Shown: positions 1-9,589, numbered from the stretch's first letter. The stretch: 64,000 nt of DNA from an uncultured Flavobacteriaceae bacterium (GCA_947504035.1 CANNGA010000001.1:248001-312000); one strand, 5' to 3'. The notes: a model not told the origin generated them from the sequence alone. Program-made: numbers and translations.

Positions 1-3000
1 TGTCCTTTTAATTTTGAGGCGAGAATAAGGGTGCCACGGTTGTCTAATTTAAGCGCAATACGTGCTTCTGGAATAAGATAGCCAAAACTGTTACTGTTTT
101 CTAAATTTGAGGTATAGCCCGCTGCGAGTTTAAACCCTAATCCCGCTTTAGAAACTAAGGCTCCTTTGAGGTTGTCATATTCATAGGAGGCTTCAATACT
201 TCCAAAATTTTGACCTTCAAAGTTCTCTGGATTGATATCTGCTTGAGTTATAAAACGGTTAGCAGTGTTTTCTATCTTATAATTATCGTATCGAACCCCT
301 AGTTTAATTTCACTGCCTTGATAACCTCTATAGATTAGAGATGGCGCAAAGGATAACAGCTGTGTACGTACGCGGTTAAAATCTCTTCCTAAATCATCTT
401 CAACATTTACAGTATTATTGCCTAAACCAAAGAAATTATTAGTATAACTAGGGCTGCTATACCCCGCTTCTATGCCCAAGTTTATTTTATCAAAGATATA
501 AGCAGACTCTCCAGAATAAGATACGTTTATACTGCTTGTTTCATAGAAATAGATAAGCCCTAAATGATGTTCATCTGTAAAAGGATTTCTTATCAAAGCA
601 TTTTTTTGATAATTGAAGCGTGCCCCTACACCCAAGCCATCATCTGGGTCGAACGCTAAAAGTGGCGTTGTATTACTTAAATCCCTACGGTGCTTTTTAA
701 AATAATAGGTATTAAGGTCGTAGTTATCTGAAAGCATTTTAGCCACAGGTGCTTTAAAAGTGCTTTTTTCCTTTTTGTGGTCGTAAACCTTTAGGTTTTT
801 ACGATTTAGAGCTTCGTAGGTATCGTTTCCATTACCTCCTATGATTTTCAAGTGAATGTTTTTTTTGCCTTCCCCATCAATAGTAAACGTATCATCATCA
901 GCAAGGCCATAGATCCATATTTCCCTAGTATCGTGTTTGTCATAAGTAACATCCCAAAAGGTATCTCCTTTTTCTCCTTTAATATTTCGCTGCCCTACAA
1001 TTCTGGTTTTGCCATGAGGTAATCTTGTAATGGTAAAGAAATCGTCTTTATCTGTCCCTGTAACCAAAACGCAACTTGCTAAATACTCATAAATATCATT
1101 TGCATTGTCTTCAATATGTTTTAATCTCCCTTTTAGTGCTTTTTTAATACGACTTACTTTTTGTTGGTCTATTTCTGGTGGAAGATTTGCAAAGGCTTTT
1201 TCTATAACGTCATCTGTGATATTTGCTTTTATAAATTGGGCCTCTTTTATCCAGTCTTCTCTTTTGTGATTTCTAAGAATTGCAAGGTCTACATCATCAC
1301 CTGCATCATTGTACCACTTTACGTGATTAAAATCTTCGTCGTAACGTTGCATAAACCGCAAGGGCGGTGTAAGGGCAGTGAGTGCACCAAGTATAAAACC
1401 ATCAAAATCTGAATACGCTTGGTCGCGGTCTCTTGGGATAGGACGATAGCGCGTCTTTCCATTTTCATCTTCGACCCCCGTCCATTTCCATTGGTCTGCA
1501 TGACGGTCCCAATCCCCTATGAGATTATCAAAAATTCGTGTACGGATATACAGGTGTTCATCTATGGACACCTCTTCCTTGTGTCTTAACTCTTCGAAAA
1601 GTTCTAAAGTACTGATAATTTTATCTCCAGCGCCTAGAGAAGCTACGCCTTCTTGACCTTGAGAAAGACGTTCCTCAATAAAATAAATAGAGTTACCATA
1701 AGTATCATTATAATGACCGAGTGCCTTTTGTTTTGGAATGTAATATAAGGCAGGATTTGGGTGCAACACGCCTATGGCATCTGCAAGATCACCTATGGTT
1801 AAGGTGCCATAAGGGTTTGCCGTTGTCCAGTAATCCTGTAAGAGTTGAATAAAGTAAGTGTCTTCGACTTCAGTTTCTAGATATTCTGTTTTGAAAAGGA
1901 AGTACTGTATAAACCTAAGCGCACTTTTTTTAGCGCTGCGCATTGCATATTGTTTTCCATTCTTGTCTACAAGTCGTATAGAATTGGTTTGGTGTCCTCC
2001 CCCTTTACGCAAAGGTTTTAAACCGCCGTACAAGGTGTCGAGCAAGGCTGTTTTTATTTTAATTTTTGTAGCATAATCTTTGCGATAGTGTTGTCCCCAA
2101 AGCGCTTTATACAATTTACTCCGTTTTAATTCTTCTTTTGTGTAAATGGACTTGTATACATATTGAGGCGTATCGAACGCGTTGTATTCTTGTAGTGTTG
2201 CTTTTACATAAGGGGGTCTAATTTCTTTTGAAAATACGGCGTTTGCATAGGTGTTTGATGCATCGTAAAAACTAACCCATACAGCGCCATCTTTAAATTG
2301 TGTGATTTTAGAAAACCCTAGCTGTGAACTGCTAAAGCTGCCTTTTACAGAGCCAACTTTAGCTGTTTTACTCCCAGAACCGCTAATAATATTGGGGATG
2401 CCTTTAATATCAAAGTATTGCAAGCTATTATCGTGAGCTCCTAATAATATTACATTCTTAGTTTGTCTCGCTATGGTTATTACACGCGCACTCAATTCTT
2501 TATAATAGGCATTACTCACATCTTGTGGGTTAACTCCAAAACTAAACTGAGACCCTGCTGGGCCTAAACTTTCTACAGGATGATGCATGGCGAGAAGTAC
2601 CGTTTTACCCTCACTCTTTTTAATTGTGCTTTCTAATGCTATATAAAACTCTTCTTTCGTCTTTATGTCGCAATACTCATTAAGTGTAGGGAAGGCTTCC
2701 CAATTCATTAGCACCCATTGCGAATCCACGATAACCATATCTACCTCATCATTTATTTTTACGCGCTCCATAGGACAACCTCTTTCTGGCTGAAAGGTTT
2801 TTTTGCCTACTTTTTTATTTATGGCTTGCTGGATATGTCTAAAATTCTCAAAGCCACCAGACCATTCCTTATCGCCTGGAATGAAAAAGGAAGTCCCTTT
2901 AAACGCACTTGCGACTTCGGTTTGTAACTTAAGTCGCTCTTCGTCTTTTGTAAGCACACTGTTTCCTAAGAAAAGTAGCGTGCTTTCTTGGGAGGCGTTT

Positions 3001-3182
3001 TGTATCGTTTGCTGTAAACCGTTTAGCACCTCTTGCAATTGGAGTGTGGTGCCTTCTGCGGTATTACCTATGGCGTAAAACGTATGTGATATTGCTTTGT
3101 TGGGTAGTTTTTGCTGCGCTTTTGCAAAAGCGGAAACAAACACTACTGCTAAAATGGATAGTATAGATCTGTTTGGTTTCAC
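1..3182 (-). CDS. calcineurin-like metallophosphoesterase with C-terminal beta-barrel (partial, 3' end outside window)
   Basis: The minus strand is open from a GTG at 3182 to the window edge, about 1060 codons. Translation gives a signal peptide (MKPNRSILSILAVVFVSAFA...KAQ), then a calcineurin-like phosphoesterase region with LFLGNSV, FIPGDKEW, a VDSQW segment and LLAMHHP / LLGAHDN, which fit the metal-binding aspartates, asparagines and histidines of the fold although the first motif is degenerate. A long middle domain and a C-terminal part rich in alternating aromatic strands (GLGVGARFNYQ, LGIEAGYSSP) look like an outer-membrane barrel. Large proteins of this build are common in Bacteroidota. 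The GTG lies 8 bp after the stop of the DegP-like gene, so the two probably form an operon. The substrate is unknown. Confidence 0.85.
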   Translation of the reverse strand, partial: MKPNRSILSILAVVFVSAFAKAQQKLPNKAISHTFYAIGNTAEGTTLQLQEVLNGLQQTIQNASQESTLLFLGNSVLTKDEERLKLQTEVASAFKGTSFFIPGDKEWSGGFENFRHIQQAINKKVGKKTFQPERGCPMERVKINDEVDMVIVDSQWVLMNWEAFPTLNEYCDIKTKEEFYIALESTIKKSEGKTVLLAMHHPVESLGPAGSQFSFGVNPQDVSNAYYKELSARVITIARQTKNVILLGAHDNSLQYFDIKGIPNIISGSGSKTAKVGSVKGSFSSSQLGFSKITQFKDGAVWVSFYDASNTYANAVFSKEIRPPYVKATLQEYNAFDTPQYVYKSIYTKEELKRSKLYKALWGQHYRKDYATKIKIKTALLDTLYGGLKPLRKGGGHQTNSIRLVDKNGKQYAMRSAKKSALRFIQYFLFKTEYLETEVEDTYFIQLLQDYWTTANPYGTLTIGDLADAIGVLHPNPALYYIPKQKALGHYNDTYGNSIYFIEERLSQGQEGVASLGAGDKIISTLELFEELRHKEEVSIDEHLYIRTRIFDNLIGDWDRHADQWKWTGVEDENGKTRYRPIPRDRDQAYSDFDGFILGALTALTPPLRFMQRYDEDFNHVKWYNDAGDDVDLAILRNHKREDWIKEAQFIKANITDDVIEKAFANLPPEIDQQKVSRIKKALKGRLKHIEDNANDIYEYLASCVLVTGTDKDDFFTITRLPHGKTRIVGQRNIKGEKGDTFWDVTYDKHDTREIWIYGLADDDTFTIDGEGKKNIHLKIIGGNGNDTYEALNRKNLKVYDHKKEKSTFKAPVAKMLSDNYDLNTYYFKKHRRDLSNTTPLLAFDPDDGLGVGARFNYQKNALIRNPFTDEHHLGLIYFYETSSINVSYSGESAYIFDKINLGIEAGYSSPSYTNNFFGLGNNTVNVEDDLGRDFNRVRTQLLSFAPSLIYRGYQGSEIKLGVRYDNYKIENTANRFITQADINPENFEGQNFGSIEASYEYDNLKGALVSKAGLGFKLAAGYTSNLENSNSFGYLIPEARIALKLDNRGTLILASKLKG

Positions 3183-3192
3183 AATAATGGTT

Positions 3193-4287
3193 TTACATTT
3201 TTTCTAAAAAGTTTTTACGAGACTCCGAAACATCCAGAACCGTAGTGAACATCTGGCCGTCTCTCATGTACTTTATTTCCAGATTGTCTTTATCTTGGAA
3301 TAAAATTCTTGTAGCTTCCATACAGTCTACGTGGCAGGTGTTGTGGTTTTCTATGGACACAATAAGGTCACCACCCAAAAACAACTCACGGCCATTTACG
3401 ACTGCTTTAATGTCTCCTGCTCTAAGTCCAACTTTATGGGCAGGGCTGCCTATGGCTACACTTTGTATTAGTACGCCACCTTCTAAGGAATGGTTAAAGA
3501 GGTGTTCTAGTTCTTTACGCACGAGCAATAAGCCGTCTACACCTATCCAAGGCCTATTTTCAAAAGACAATAAATCTTTAGCCGTATTAATGGTAACAGC
3601 CATGCCAATGCCTTGAAAACCGCCTGAAACGGTAAGAATACTGGAAGCGATACCTATAACTTCTCCGTTAGAGTTAAAAAGAGGTCCGCCGCTATTACCT
3701 GAGTTTATAGCCGCATCAGTCTGTATAAATTCAACCTTAACAGTACCGTCATAAATTTTATTAAAGCCTCTAAAAGCAGAAATAATACCCGACGAAAATG
3801 AATTTTCCATTCCATAAGGACTTCCTATGGCATAGATATTTTGTCCTACTGCTAGCTTATCGGAATCTCCAAGGGTTGCGTGTACAAGTGTACTATCTGG
3901 TACGTCAAGTTTAAGTAAGGCAATATCTGCATTTTCCTCACTAAAAAGTACGATTGCTTTGCGCATTTTGCCGTCTTGAGTCTTTACCAAGATGTCTGAA
4001 TTACCAGCGACAACGTGCGCTGCTGTAAGGATATGGCAGTCGTTTGAAATTAATACACCAGAGCCCAAACCGTTACCTTTGCGCAGCCCTTTTTCTGAAG
4101 GCGCTGTGCTCGATGTAAATATAGTCACTACTGCCGGTATTGCTCTTTCGTAAACAGTGGCCACACTTCTTTCGGCAGAAGAGATGTTTACAGGTATGAC
4201 ACGTTTTAAAGGTTGTACGTGCTTCTTTTCTTGTGCCACAACGCTTGTGGCGAGCAAGAAAATGATGATTTTAATAAGATTTTTCAT
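3193..4287 (-). CDS. DegP/HtrA-like trypsin-fold serine protease with PDZ domain
   Basis: 364 residues with an N-terminal signal peptide ending at VVAQ. The catalytic triad is visible: His91 in LTAAHVV, Asp121 in NADIALLKL and Ser199 in NSGNSGGPL, so this is an S1C-type envelope protease. A PDZ-like segment follows (about 250-350, with GVLIQSVAIGSPAHKVGLRAGD). It probably degrades or handles misfolded periplasmic proteins. It is the first gene of a two-gene minus-strand unit with the phosphoesterase; the next start is 8 bp downstream. It is shorter than classical two-PDZ DegP (about 450-480), so a one-PDZ DegS-like arrangement is likely, but without an obvious retained TM anchor. Confidence 0.9.
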   Translation of the reverse strand: MKNLIKIIIFLLATSVVAQEKKHVQPLKRVIPVNISSAERSVATVYERAIPAVVTIFTSSTAPSEKGLRKGNGLGSGVLISNDCHILTAAHVVAGNSDILVKTQDGKMRKAIVLFSEENADIALLKLDVPDSTLVHATLGDSDKLAVGQNIYAIGSPYGMENSFSSGIISAFRGFNKIYDGTVKVEFIQTDAAINSGNSGGPLFNSNGEVIGIASSILTVSGGFQGIGMAVTINTAKDLLSFENRPWIGVDGLLLVRKELEHLFNHSLEGGVLIQSVAIGSPAHKVGLRAGDIKAVVNGRELFLGGDLIVSIENHNTCHVDCMEATRILFQDKDNLEIKYMRDGQMFTTVLDVSESRKNFLEKM

Positions 4288-4501
4288 TGTGCTAAGTTCG
4301 TTTTTGCTCCAGCAGCCTTCCTTAAAAATTGCTTTTTATAGGTTGTCTTTTAAGTACTTATAATGCTTTTGCGAAAGTGTATTTAGGAGTAGTTTCCTAA
4401 TGAGATCGTTTAAAAATTGATACGAAAAATTGCTGCTAAGAAGTTGTATCGAAAAACAAGTTTCAAATACGCGTTTCGGTTGCACCAGAAGCCAAAGTGA
4501 C

Positions 4502-4525
4502 ACACAGGTATAACTGTGTTTTTTT
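4502..4525 (+). terminator. hairpin followed by T-run
   Basis: A perfect 6-bp stem (ACACAG / CTGTGT, 6-nt loop) is followed directly by seven T on the plus strand. It is shaped like a factor-independent terminator, but no plus-strand gene lies just upstream, so it may stop antisense transcription or be incidental. Confidence 0.4.
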
Positions 4526-4538
4526 AGTTGTAAAAATG

Positions 4539-4563
4539 CTGCACATTGCTAAAGAATGTGCAG
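4539..4563 (-). terminator. hairpin between GAPDH and DegP-like gene
   Basis: Perfect 9-bp inverted repeat CTGCACATT / AATGTGCAG with a 7-nt loop, about 140 bp past the GAPDH stop. On the minus strand it is followed by CATTTTTAC, a short T-tract. It is probably the terminator of the GAPDH transcript. The rest of 4288-4704 shows no gene. Confidence 0.5.
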
Positions 4564-4704
4564 CCTAAGTCTCTTTTATGAGTAATTCTGTAGTGCTGTT
4601 AGGTGTGTCTTACGGTGCATTTTTCATCACTTTTCTGCACCATCATTATTCTATTTTGGTGTAGGGTTGTGTGATCTGCACGTTTACAACCTTCCCTTAA
4701 CGCA

Positions 4705-5703
4705 TTACTTATTGTTTTTAATATCAATAATCTGTCTTACCATTTGGTTTGTAAATCCCCATTCGTTATCGTACCAAGTCATTACTTTTAATAAATCTCC
4801 ATCAACGACGCGGGTCATACTTAAATCGACAGTAGATGCAAAAGGGCTTTTTATAATGTCTGAAGATACAATAGGATCGTAAGTTGTATCGATAACATTT
4901 TTATAACGATCTGTTTTTGCCTCTTCCTCTAAAATGGCATTTACCTGTTCAGCAGTTACTGCCTTATCCATTACGAAAGTCATGTCGGATAAAGAGCCTA
5001 CAGGAATAGGAACTCTAATGGCAATACCATCAAATTTCCCTTCGTATTCTGGTAATGCTTTTGTTGTAGCGATTGCTGCCCCTGTTGTTGTTGGAATGAT
5101 GTTTGCCGCTCCAGCACGTCCCATTCTAAAGTTCTTTTTGCTAGGACCATCTACTGCTGCTTGTGATGCAGTATAGGCATGAACAGTTGTCATTATGGCT
5201 TTTTTGATGCCAAGACGTCTTCCTAAAATTTCAACAATAGGGCTTATGTTATTCGTGGTACAACTGGCGCAAGAGAATACCGAAGTATGTCCTGCCTTCG
5301 TGTTTACACCGTGTACAACTGTAGGTGCTTCAACACTTTTTGTAGGTGCCGAGATAATAACGGTTTTTGCACCTGCTTTAATGTGGCGTTCTGCATCTTC
5401 ATAGCCTGTAAAAACACCTGTGCTTTCTATAACTAAGTCTACATTATGTGCTTTCCAAGGCAGTTCTTCTGGACTGCGCTCGCTGTAAAATGGAATGGTT
5501 TTTCCATTTATTTCTAATGCGTTATTAGTATGTGTTACCTTGTACTCATATTTTCCGTACACGGTATCATAGTTCAAAAGATAGGTTACGTTTTCGATAG
5601 CAACAATATCATTTACGGCGACTATTTCTAATTCTGGATGTTCTAAAATTACTTTTAAGGCTGCTCTTCCGATGCGCCCCATTCCGTTAATTGCAATTTT
5701 CAT
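4705..5703 (-). CDS. gap: glyceraldehyde-3-phosphate dehydrogenase, type I
   Basis: 332 residues, normal length for phosphorylating GAPDH (G3P + NAD+ + Pi to 1,3-bisphosphoglycerate; cytosolic glycolysis/gluconeogenesis). The N-terminal Rossmann motif INGMGRIGR is followed by Asp32 (AVND), which favours NAD over NADP. The catalytic Cys148 lies in SCASCTTNN and the partner histidine in TTVHAYT. The residues after CTTN (NIS) differ from the classic NCLAP but the catalytic ones are intact. The C-terminus has the expected WYDNEWGFTNQ. It stands alone, with a hairpin about 140 bp downstream. Many flavobacteria hold more than one GAPDH, so this need not be the only copy. Confidence 0.95.
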   Translation of the reverse strand: MKIAINGMGRIGRAALKVILEHPELEIVAVNDIVAIENVTYLLNYDTVYGKYEYKVTHTNNALEINGKTIPFYSERSPEELPWKAHNVDLVIESTGVFTGYEDAERHIKAGAKTVIISAPTKSVEAPTVVHGVNTKAGHTSVFSCASCTTNNISPIVEILGRRLGIKKAIMTTVHAYTASQAAVDGPSKKNFRMGRAGAANIIPTTTGAAIATTKALPEYEGKFDGIAIRVPIPVGSLSDMTFVMDKAVTAEQVNAILEEEAKTDRYKNVIDTTYDPIVSSDIIKSPFASTVDLSMTRVVDGDLLKVMTWYDNEWGFTNQMVRQIIDIKNNK

Positions 5704-6057
5704 TTTGTGTGTGGTTTTGGTGGTTAATTAATTTCATATTTGGTAGGATTGTAGTCTCTAAAAAATGTTTAGACTTACAACCTTTTCAGACATTTTTATA
5801 AAACGATCAAGTCCTATGGATTCATGAGGACGATGGCGTAATTTTTTCAATGGCGAACTCCCCTAGAGGCGTGCGGCTTTAACCTTGAAGTGCTGGTGAT
5901 TTTAAACATTTTTTTTTGATCTTATACCTAGCCTATTTTTCCATATAATTCTAACAACTATTGTCTAGAGGTTTTCAATCCCAAATAACGAAGTGTGTTG
6001 GTCATTCTTAACTTGAGCATATGTATTTGTCCCAAAAGTGCAATAGGAAAACATTGC

Positions 6058-6094
6058 TTTGGGGTGTATTTCAGATATTACATTAGTATCTTTA
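6058..6094 (+). promoter_or_regulatory. putative Bacteroidota promoter of the AraC gene
   Basis: TATCTTTA at 6087-6094 matches the TAnnTTTG -7 box at seven of eight positions, and a TTTGG lies at 6058-6062, the right distance for the -33 element. The start codon is 70 bp downstream. The remainder of 5704-6163 shows nothing else I can support. Confidence 0.45.
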
Positions 6095-6163
6095 CCCACC
6101 CATTTATCTATAGTTAGAGCGCTATTGGTTTGAGTGGTGTTACTTCGATAAATATGCAGTACG

Positions 6164-7006
6164 ATGGAGTATTATTATAAAGATGATTACGAGAGCGAAT
6201 TTAGTCTTGTTGATACCTCAGAAATAAGGTTTAACGCAGATCGCATACATAAAACTTGTTATAAAATTATCTGGGCTAAAGACGATGCTATTACTTTGCA
6301 TGTTGATGGCTATGAGATACTTTTAAAAAGAGGACAACTGTTGTTTACGACGCCTTTAAATGATTTGAAGCTTGAAGTCGAAAACGCTAAGATTATTATC
6401 TATGCTTTTAACCGTGCATTTTATTGCATACGCGATCATGATGCCGAAGTGTCCTGTAACGGATTTTTATTTTTAGGATCTTCAATGCCCATTGTGGTTG
6501 GACTTACGCCTAAAGAAGAAAAGAGCTTTACACTACTATATGATTTTTTTGTAGAAGAATTTGAAACCGTCGACCATATTCAAGGTGAAATGCTAATTGT
6601 ATTATTAAAGCGTCTTTTAATTAAATCAGCTAGAATAGCACGTAAAATTCTTCCTAAAGACGATATGCCCCAGGGCAAGTTAGATGTTATTAGAAAGTTT
6701 AACTTGCTCGTAGAGCAGCATTTTAGAGAGAAACATAAAGTTTCTGAATATGCTGAAATCTTAAACCTGTCTCCAAAATCGCTATCGAATGTGTTTTTAA
6801 GATACTACAAACAATCCCCTTTAAAAGTAATTAGCGAACGTATTTGTTTAGAAGGGGAAAGGCTTATACGGTTTTCTGATAAAAACATGAGTGAAATTGC
6901 TTATTCTCTTGGTTTTAATGAAGCATCGCATTTTTCAAAATTCTTCAAAAAACATACCGGTAAGTCGCCTAAACACTACAAAAAAGAGGTGTCTAATTTA
7001 TTGTAA
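6164..7006 (+). CDS. AraC-family transcriptional regulator
   Basis: 280 residues. The C-terminal about 95 residues form the two helix-turn-helix units of AraC/XylS regulators: the first around VSEYAEILNLSPKSLSNVF, the second around MSEIAYSLGFNEASHFSKFF followed by the signature KKHTGKSPKHYKK. The N-terminal half resembles a small cupin-like sensing domain (DAITLHVDGYEILLKRGQL). It should bind DNA as a ligand-responsive activator; ligand and targets cannot be read from the sequence. It is monocistronic with its own promoter-like sequence. The downstream msrA region is on the same strand but about 260 bp away, so a link is only possible. Confidence 0.9.
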   Translation: MEYYYKDDYESEFSLVDTSEIRFNADRIHKTCYKIIWAKDDAITLHVDGYEILLKRGQLLFTTPLNDLKLEVENAKIIIYAFNRAFYCIRDHDAEVSCNGFLFLGSSMPIVVGLTPKEEKSFTLLYDFFVEEFETVDHIQGEMLIVLLKRLLIKSARIARKILPKDDMPQGKLDVIRKFNLLVEQHFREKHKVSEYAEILNLSPKSLSNVFLRYYKQSPLKVISERICLEGERLIRFSDKNMSEIAYSLGFNEASHFSKFFKKHTGKSPKHYKKEVSNLL

Positions 7007-7265
7007 TGTCCCGTTTTTAGGAGGACATAGAAGCCCTTATGTTGAGTATTACCAGCAGAACAATTGTTTGGTTAACTAGGGGCGGGTAGGCCCCAAAGCA
7101 GCAAGGAGACTAAGGTTTTAAATTAAGTTTTGGAATTGAAACACATAAACGTTTTAAGAAACGATAATCAGATAGTTACGATGACTGAAATAAGTCGGTT
7201 TTTTATTGGAAAAAACACTAACTTTTCAGGAGCGCAGTTTTTAGCGTTTTTAATACAGACATAAG

Positions 7266-7514
7266 ATGGTATTAGATGCTTTACATAGAATTAGAGAAGG
7301 GTATTCCCAAGGGTATTATAAGTCTAAAAGATACGGAATGACCAAAACAACGTTTAACCGCGGAAAGTCCATAAAGTTCTATGCGGAAGAATTGGGTGGT
7401 AAAGATGTTGTGAGTCTAAACTACTATATCACCAATAGTAAAGAGTGGCTTAAGCCTTGTGAAATGGAGGCAGAGAAGGTTATTTGTTTTTTGCTACATG
7501 TAAAAACGGATTAA
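7266..7514 (+). CDS. small conserved flavobacterial protein upstream of msrA
   Basis: 82 residues, basic in its first half (IREGYSQGYYKSKRYGMTK) with a tail that is mixed. I recall close relatives in other flavobacteria, often next to methionine sulfoxide reductase genes, but no function is established to my knowledge. There is no signal peptide or membrane segment. It reads KTTFNRGKSIKFYAEELGG then VSLNYYI, suggestive of a small folded cytosolic or nucleic-acid-contacting protein. msrA starts 124 bp downstream with its own promoter-like box, so co-transcription is uncertain. The preceding 7007-7265 shows no other gene. Confidence 0.7.
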   Translation: MVLDALHRIREGYSQGYYKSKRYGMTKTTFNRGKSIKFYAEELGGKDVVSLNYYITNSKEWLKPCEMEAEKVICFLLHVKTD

Positions 7515-7575
7515 AATGAGTAAAATGTAACAATTTAAAGGATTTTAGTATAACAAAAAAAGACAGGTTTGGGCG

Positions 7576-7583
7576 TAACTTTG
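7576..7583 (+). promoter_or_regulatory. TAnnTTTG -7 box for msrA
   Basis: TAACTTTG exactly fits the Bacteroidota -7 consensus TAnnTTTG and sits 56 bp before the msrA start. No clear TTG is seen at -33, so the match rests on one element. Confidence 0.5.
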
Positions 7584-7638
7584 TACGTATAAAAAACGAA
7601 ATTAGAAGACCTATAGTAATCTAAAAAACGAAAGCATT

Positions 7639-8151
7639 ATGAGTAATTTAAAAAAAGCATATCTCGCAGGAGGGTGTTTCTGGGGGATGGAAGATTTATT
7701 AAGATCAAGACCAGGTATTAAAGATACTGAAGTAGGTTACCAAGGTGGTGAGAATGAATATCCAACATATAGAAATCATCCGGGACATGCAGAAGGTATT
7801 GAGCTAACGTACGACCCTACTGAAACATCGTTTAAAGCGATTCTAGATTATTTCTTTAGAATTCATAATCCAACAACGGTAGATCGGCAAGGTAATGATA
7901 GAGGCTCTAGTTACCGTTCTGCAATCTTTTATCAGGACGATACCGAAAAAGCTATTGCAGAAGAAATGATTGCCCTAGTTGATGCCTCTGGGAAATGGGA
8001 TGGAAAAGTGGTAACAACCTTAGAACCATTTGCTCCTTTTTGGAAGGCAGAAGCTAATCATCAAGACTATTTGGTAAAACACCCTAATGGGTATACATGC
8101 CACTTTTTAAGATTTGATGAAAGCTTTATAACAGAAAAACAAGATGTATAA
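7639..8151 (+). CDS. msrA: peptide-methionine (S)-S-oxide reductase MsrA
   Basis: 170 residues. Reduces methionine-S-sulfoxide in proteins using thioredoxin, in the cytosol. The catalytic motif GGCFWG is present with Cys13, followed by the family blocks [25 protein letters not shown] and the YRSAIFYQD segment. Length is normal for stand-alone MsrA without a fused MsrB. Start ATG at 7639 fits the family N-terminus, a few residues before the catalytic Cys. A TAnnTTTG box lies 56 bp upstream. Confidence 0.95.
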   Translation: MSNLKKAYLAGGCFWGMEDLLRSRPGIKDTEVGYQGGENEYPTYRNHPGHAEGIELTYDPTETSFKAILDYFFRIHNPTTVDRQGNDRGSSYRSAIFYQDDTEKAIAEEMIALVDASGKWDGKVVTTLEPFAPFWKAEANHQDYLVKHPNGYTCHFLRFDESFITEKQDV

Positions 8152-8215
8152 CGTTGCTGAAGTGTTTATAAATAGTGTAAACTTTTTTAATGTTTAATAT
8201 AGAAAGCCCATAGAA

Positions 8216-8353
8216 ATGAAAGTTAAAAAAATAGATGTGTTACATATTGAATCCGACAGGAAAACTCATTTTAAAGACTTGCCCTTAAGCTTTAGGGTGA
8301 TTGCCATTATTTTAATCGTGATCTTATTATTTATTCCAGTAGTCTTTATCTAA
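8216..8353 (+). CDS. small single-TM protein (45 aa)
   Basis: An ATG-started frame of 45 codons lies 64 bp after msrA. It has a polar, basic N-terminus (MKVKKIDVLHIESDRKTHFK) and a strongly hydrophobic C-terminal helix (residues about 27-45, VIAIILIVILLFIPVVFI), so it is likely a small inner-membrane protein. It is followed 58 bp later by a good terminator hairpin, which supports transcription through it. Function unknown; short length leaves some doubt that it is translated. Confidence 0.5.
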   Translation: MKVKKIDVLHIESDRKTHFKDLPLSFRVIAIILIVILLFIPVVFI

Positions 8354-8411
8354 AATAACTGAAGAAACACGAGTGAGACCGTATCCCTGATTTTGTGTAA
8401 ACAGAATTTAG

Positions 8412-8446
8412 ACGGGTTTAGCTATTAAAGTTGAACCCGTTTTTTT
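8412..8446 (+). terminator. factor-independent terminator after msrA unit
   Basis: Stem ACGGGTT / AACCCGT with a 15-nt loop, followed by a T-run to 8446. It would end the msrA/small membrane protein transcript. Confidence 0.75.
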
Positions 8447-8450
8447 AAAT

Positions 8451-8585
8451 ATGGTCAAGAATGGATTACGCATAAGCCTCAATTATAAATGGGCTGGGTT
8501 CACGTCTTGGTTATTTGCAATAGTCTTAGCCTGTGTTGGTTTTTATGTAGGTGCTAATGTTTTGCCCTTTAAAGGCTTCGTCTAA
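8451..8585 (+). CDS. possible small membrane protein (44 aa)
   Basis: ATG-started 44-codon frame with one hydrophobic segment (WLFAIVLACVGFYVGANVL). It begins just after a terminator with no evident ribosome-binding or promoter sequence, and part of it overlaps a minus-strand frame that looks more protein-like. Kept only as a weak candidate. Confidence 0.2.
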   Translation: MVKNGLRISLNYKWAGFTSWLFAIVLACVGFYVGANVLPFKGFV

Positions 8586-8702
8586 CGCGCCATCTGCCCA
8601 ACGTTTCATTTTAAAAAACATCCCCATCTCTAAATTAGGGCCCTCAAAATCTAATCCCATAAAAACAAAATTTGAAGCCTTTGTATCCGCGGTAAAGCCA
8701 CT
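8526..8702 (-). pseudogene. minus-strand gene remnant (about 58 codons)
   Basis: The minus frame reads SGFTADTKASNFVFMGLDF... through ...EMGMFFKMKRWADG to a TAA at 8526-8528. It has the composition of real protein and no stop for 58 codons, but no upstream start context: a stop precedes it immediately. It looks like the 3' remnant of a lost gene; an internal Met could give a 44-residue product. Family not recognised. Confidence 0.3.
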
Positions 8703-8760
8703 TTAATATGATTTTTTATGCAAATGCCATATTCAAAATTAAGATTATAGCCCTTATACG

Positions 8761-9132
8761 ATGAAAACACTAAAGAAAATAGTACGAATTAGTCTTGTCG
8801 TAATCGGCATTTTTTATGTAGCGTTAAAACCAAGATTTAGAGCAACAGAAGAAACCTATCCAAGTCCTGATGGAACCTATGTTTTAAAAGTATATGTACA
8901 AACCCATATGGTTTCATTTGGACTTAGAAATGACCCCGGTTTAAGAGCCGCTTATGTTGTTTTAGAAGACGCAAATGGAAATGTGTTGTGTAAACCTGGT
9001 ATTTTCAGTTCTTGTAAAAATGCAATAATTGAAGATGTTTGGGGAAATTGGGAAGAAGAAGATCGTAAAGTGTATTATACCAAGTTTAGCTATATAGATT
9101 TAGAAACCATGGAAATGCATTGTTTAGAGTAA
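8761..9132 (+). CDS. hypothetical membrane-anchored protein
   Basis: 123 residues with a basic start and one N-terminal hydrophobic stretch (residues 8-22), then a soluble domain: SPDGTYVLKVYVQTH, a VVLEDANGNVLCKPG segment with a cysteine pair (Cys76, Cys84 region) and a WGNWEEEDRKVYYTKF stretch. The pattern of short strands suggests a small beta fold held on the outer side of the inner membrane. Family not recognised. It stands alone ahead of the T6SS island; an immunity-like role is conceivable but nothing in the sequence demonstrates it. Confidence 0.6.
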   Translation: MKTLKKIVRISLVVIGIFYVALKPRFRATEETYPSPDGTYVLKVYVQTHMVSFGLRNDPGLRAAYVVLEDANGNVLCKPGIFSSCKNAIIEDVWGNWEEEDRKVYYTKFSYIDLETMEMHCLE

Positions 9133-9589
9133 AGTAAGCTGTGGTGTATTACAAGACGCAAAAAGAAATTCAAGGCCGTCTCATGACGTTTTTAAATTTA
9201 GGTGTTTTATCCTAGTTCTTATAGGTTATCATGTCTTAGAGACAGGCTGTATTCTTAAAAGAAGCTTAGGTAAGCTGCGCATTTAAAATGAATTATTAAT
9301 GTAGAAATTGTAAAAAAATAGTAAACATAACGTTATGTTAGTCAGCACTTAAAGCTGGTCTAAAACAACACCATTTATAGGCTATGCCGCTATTAAAAAA
9401 CAGGGTAATAAGCAAATAAGACCTTTAAAGTGCCATTTTATGTTTTTCACAGAATTATTAGGGTTTTTTTAGCACAAAATATATATTTTTATAAAAAAAA
9501 TCTAGCAGTATATGAAGCATTTGCAACACACGAACCGGTGATTTGCAATGTGTATACTGCGGTAAATAATTTCAAAAAATAATATAGAT
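9133..9589. other. intergenic region before the T6SS genes
   Basis: About 450 bp, AT-rich, without a convincing frame. It should hold the promoter of tssD-vgrG-effector, but I find no TAnnTTTG box near the tssD start. An A/T-rich tract at about 9475-9505 is the most notable part. Confidence 0.4.
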
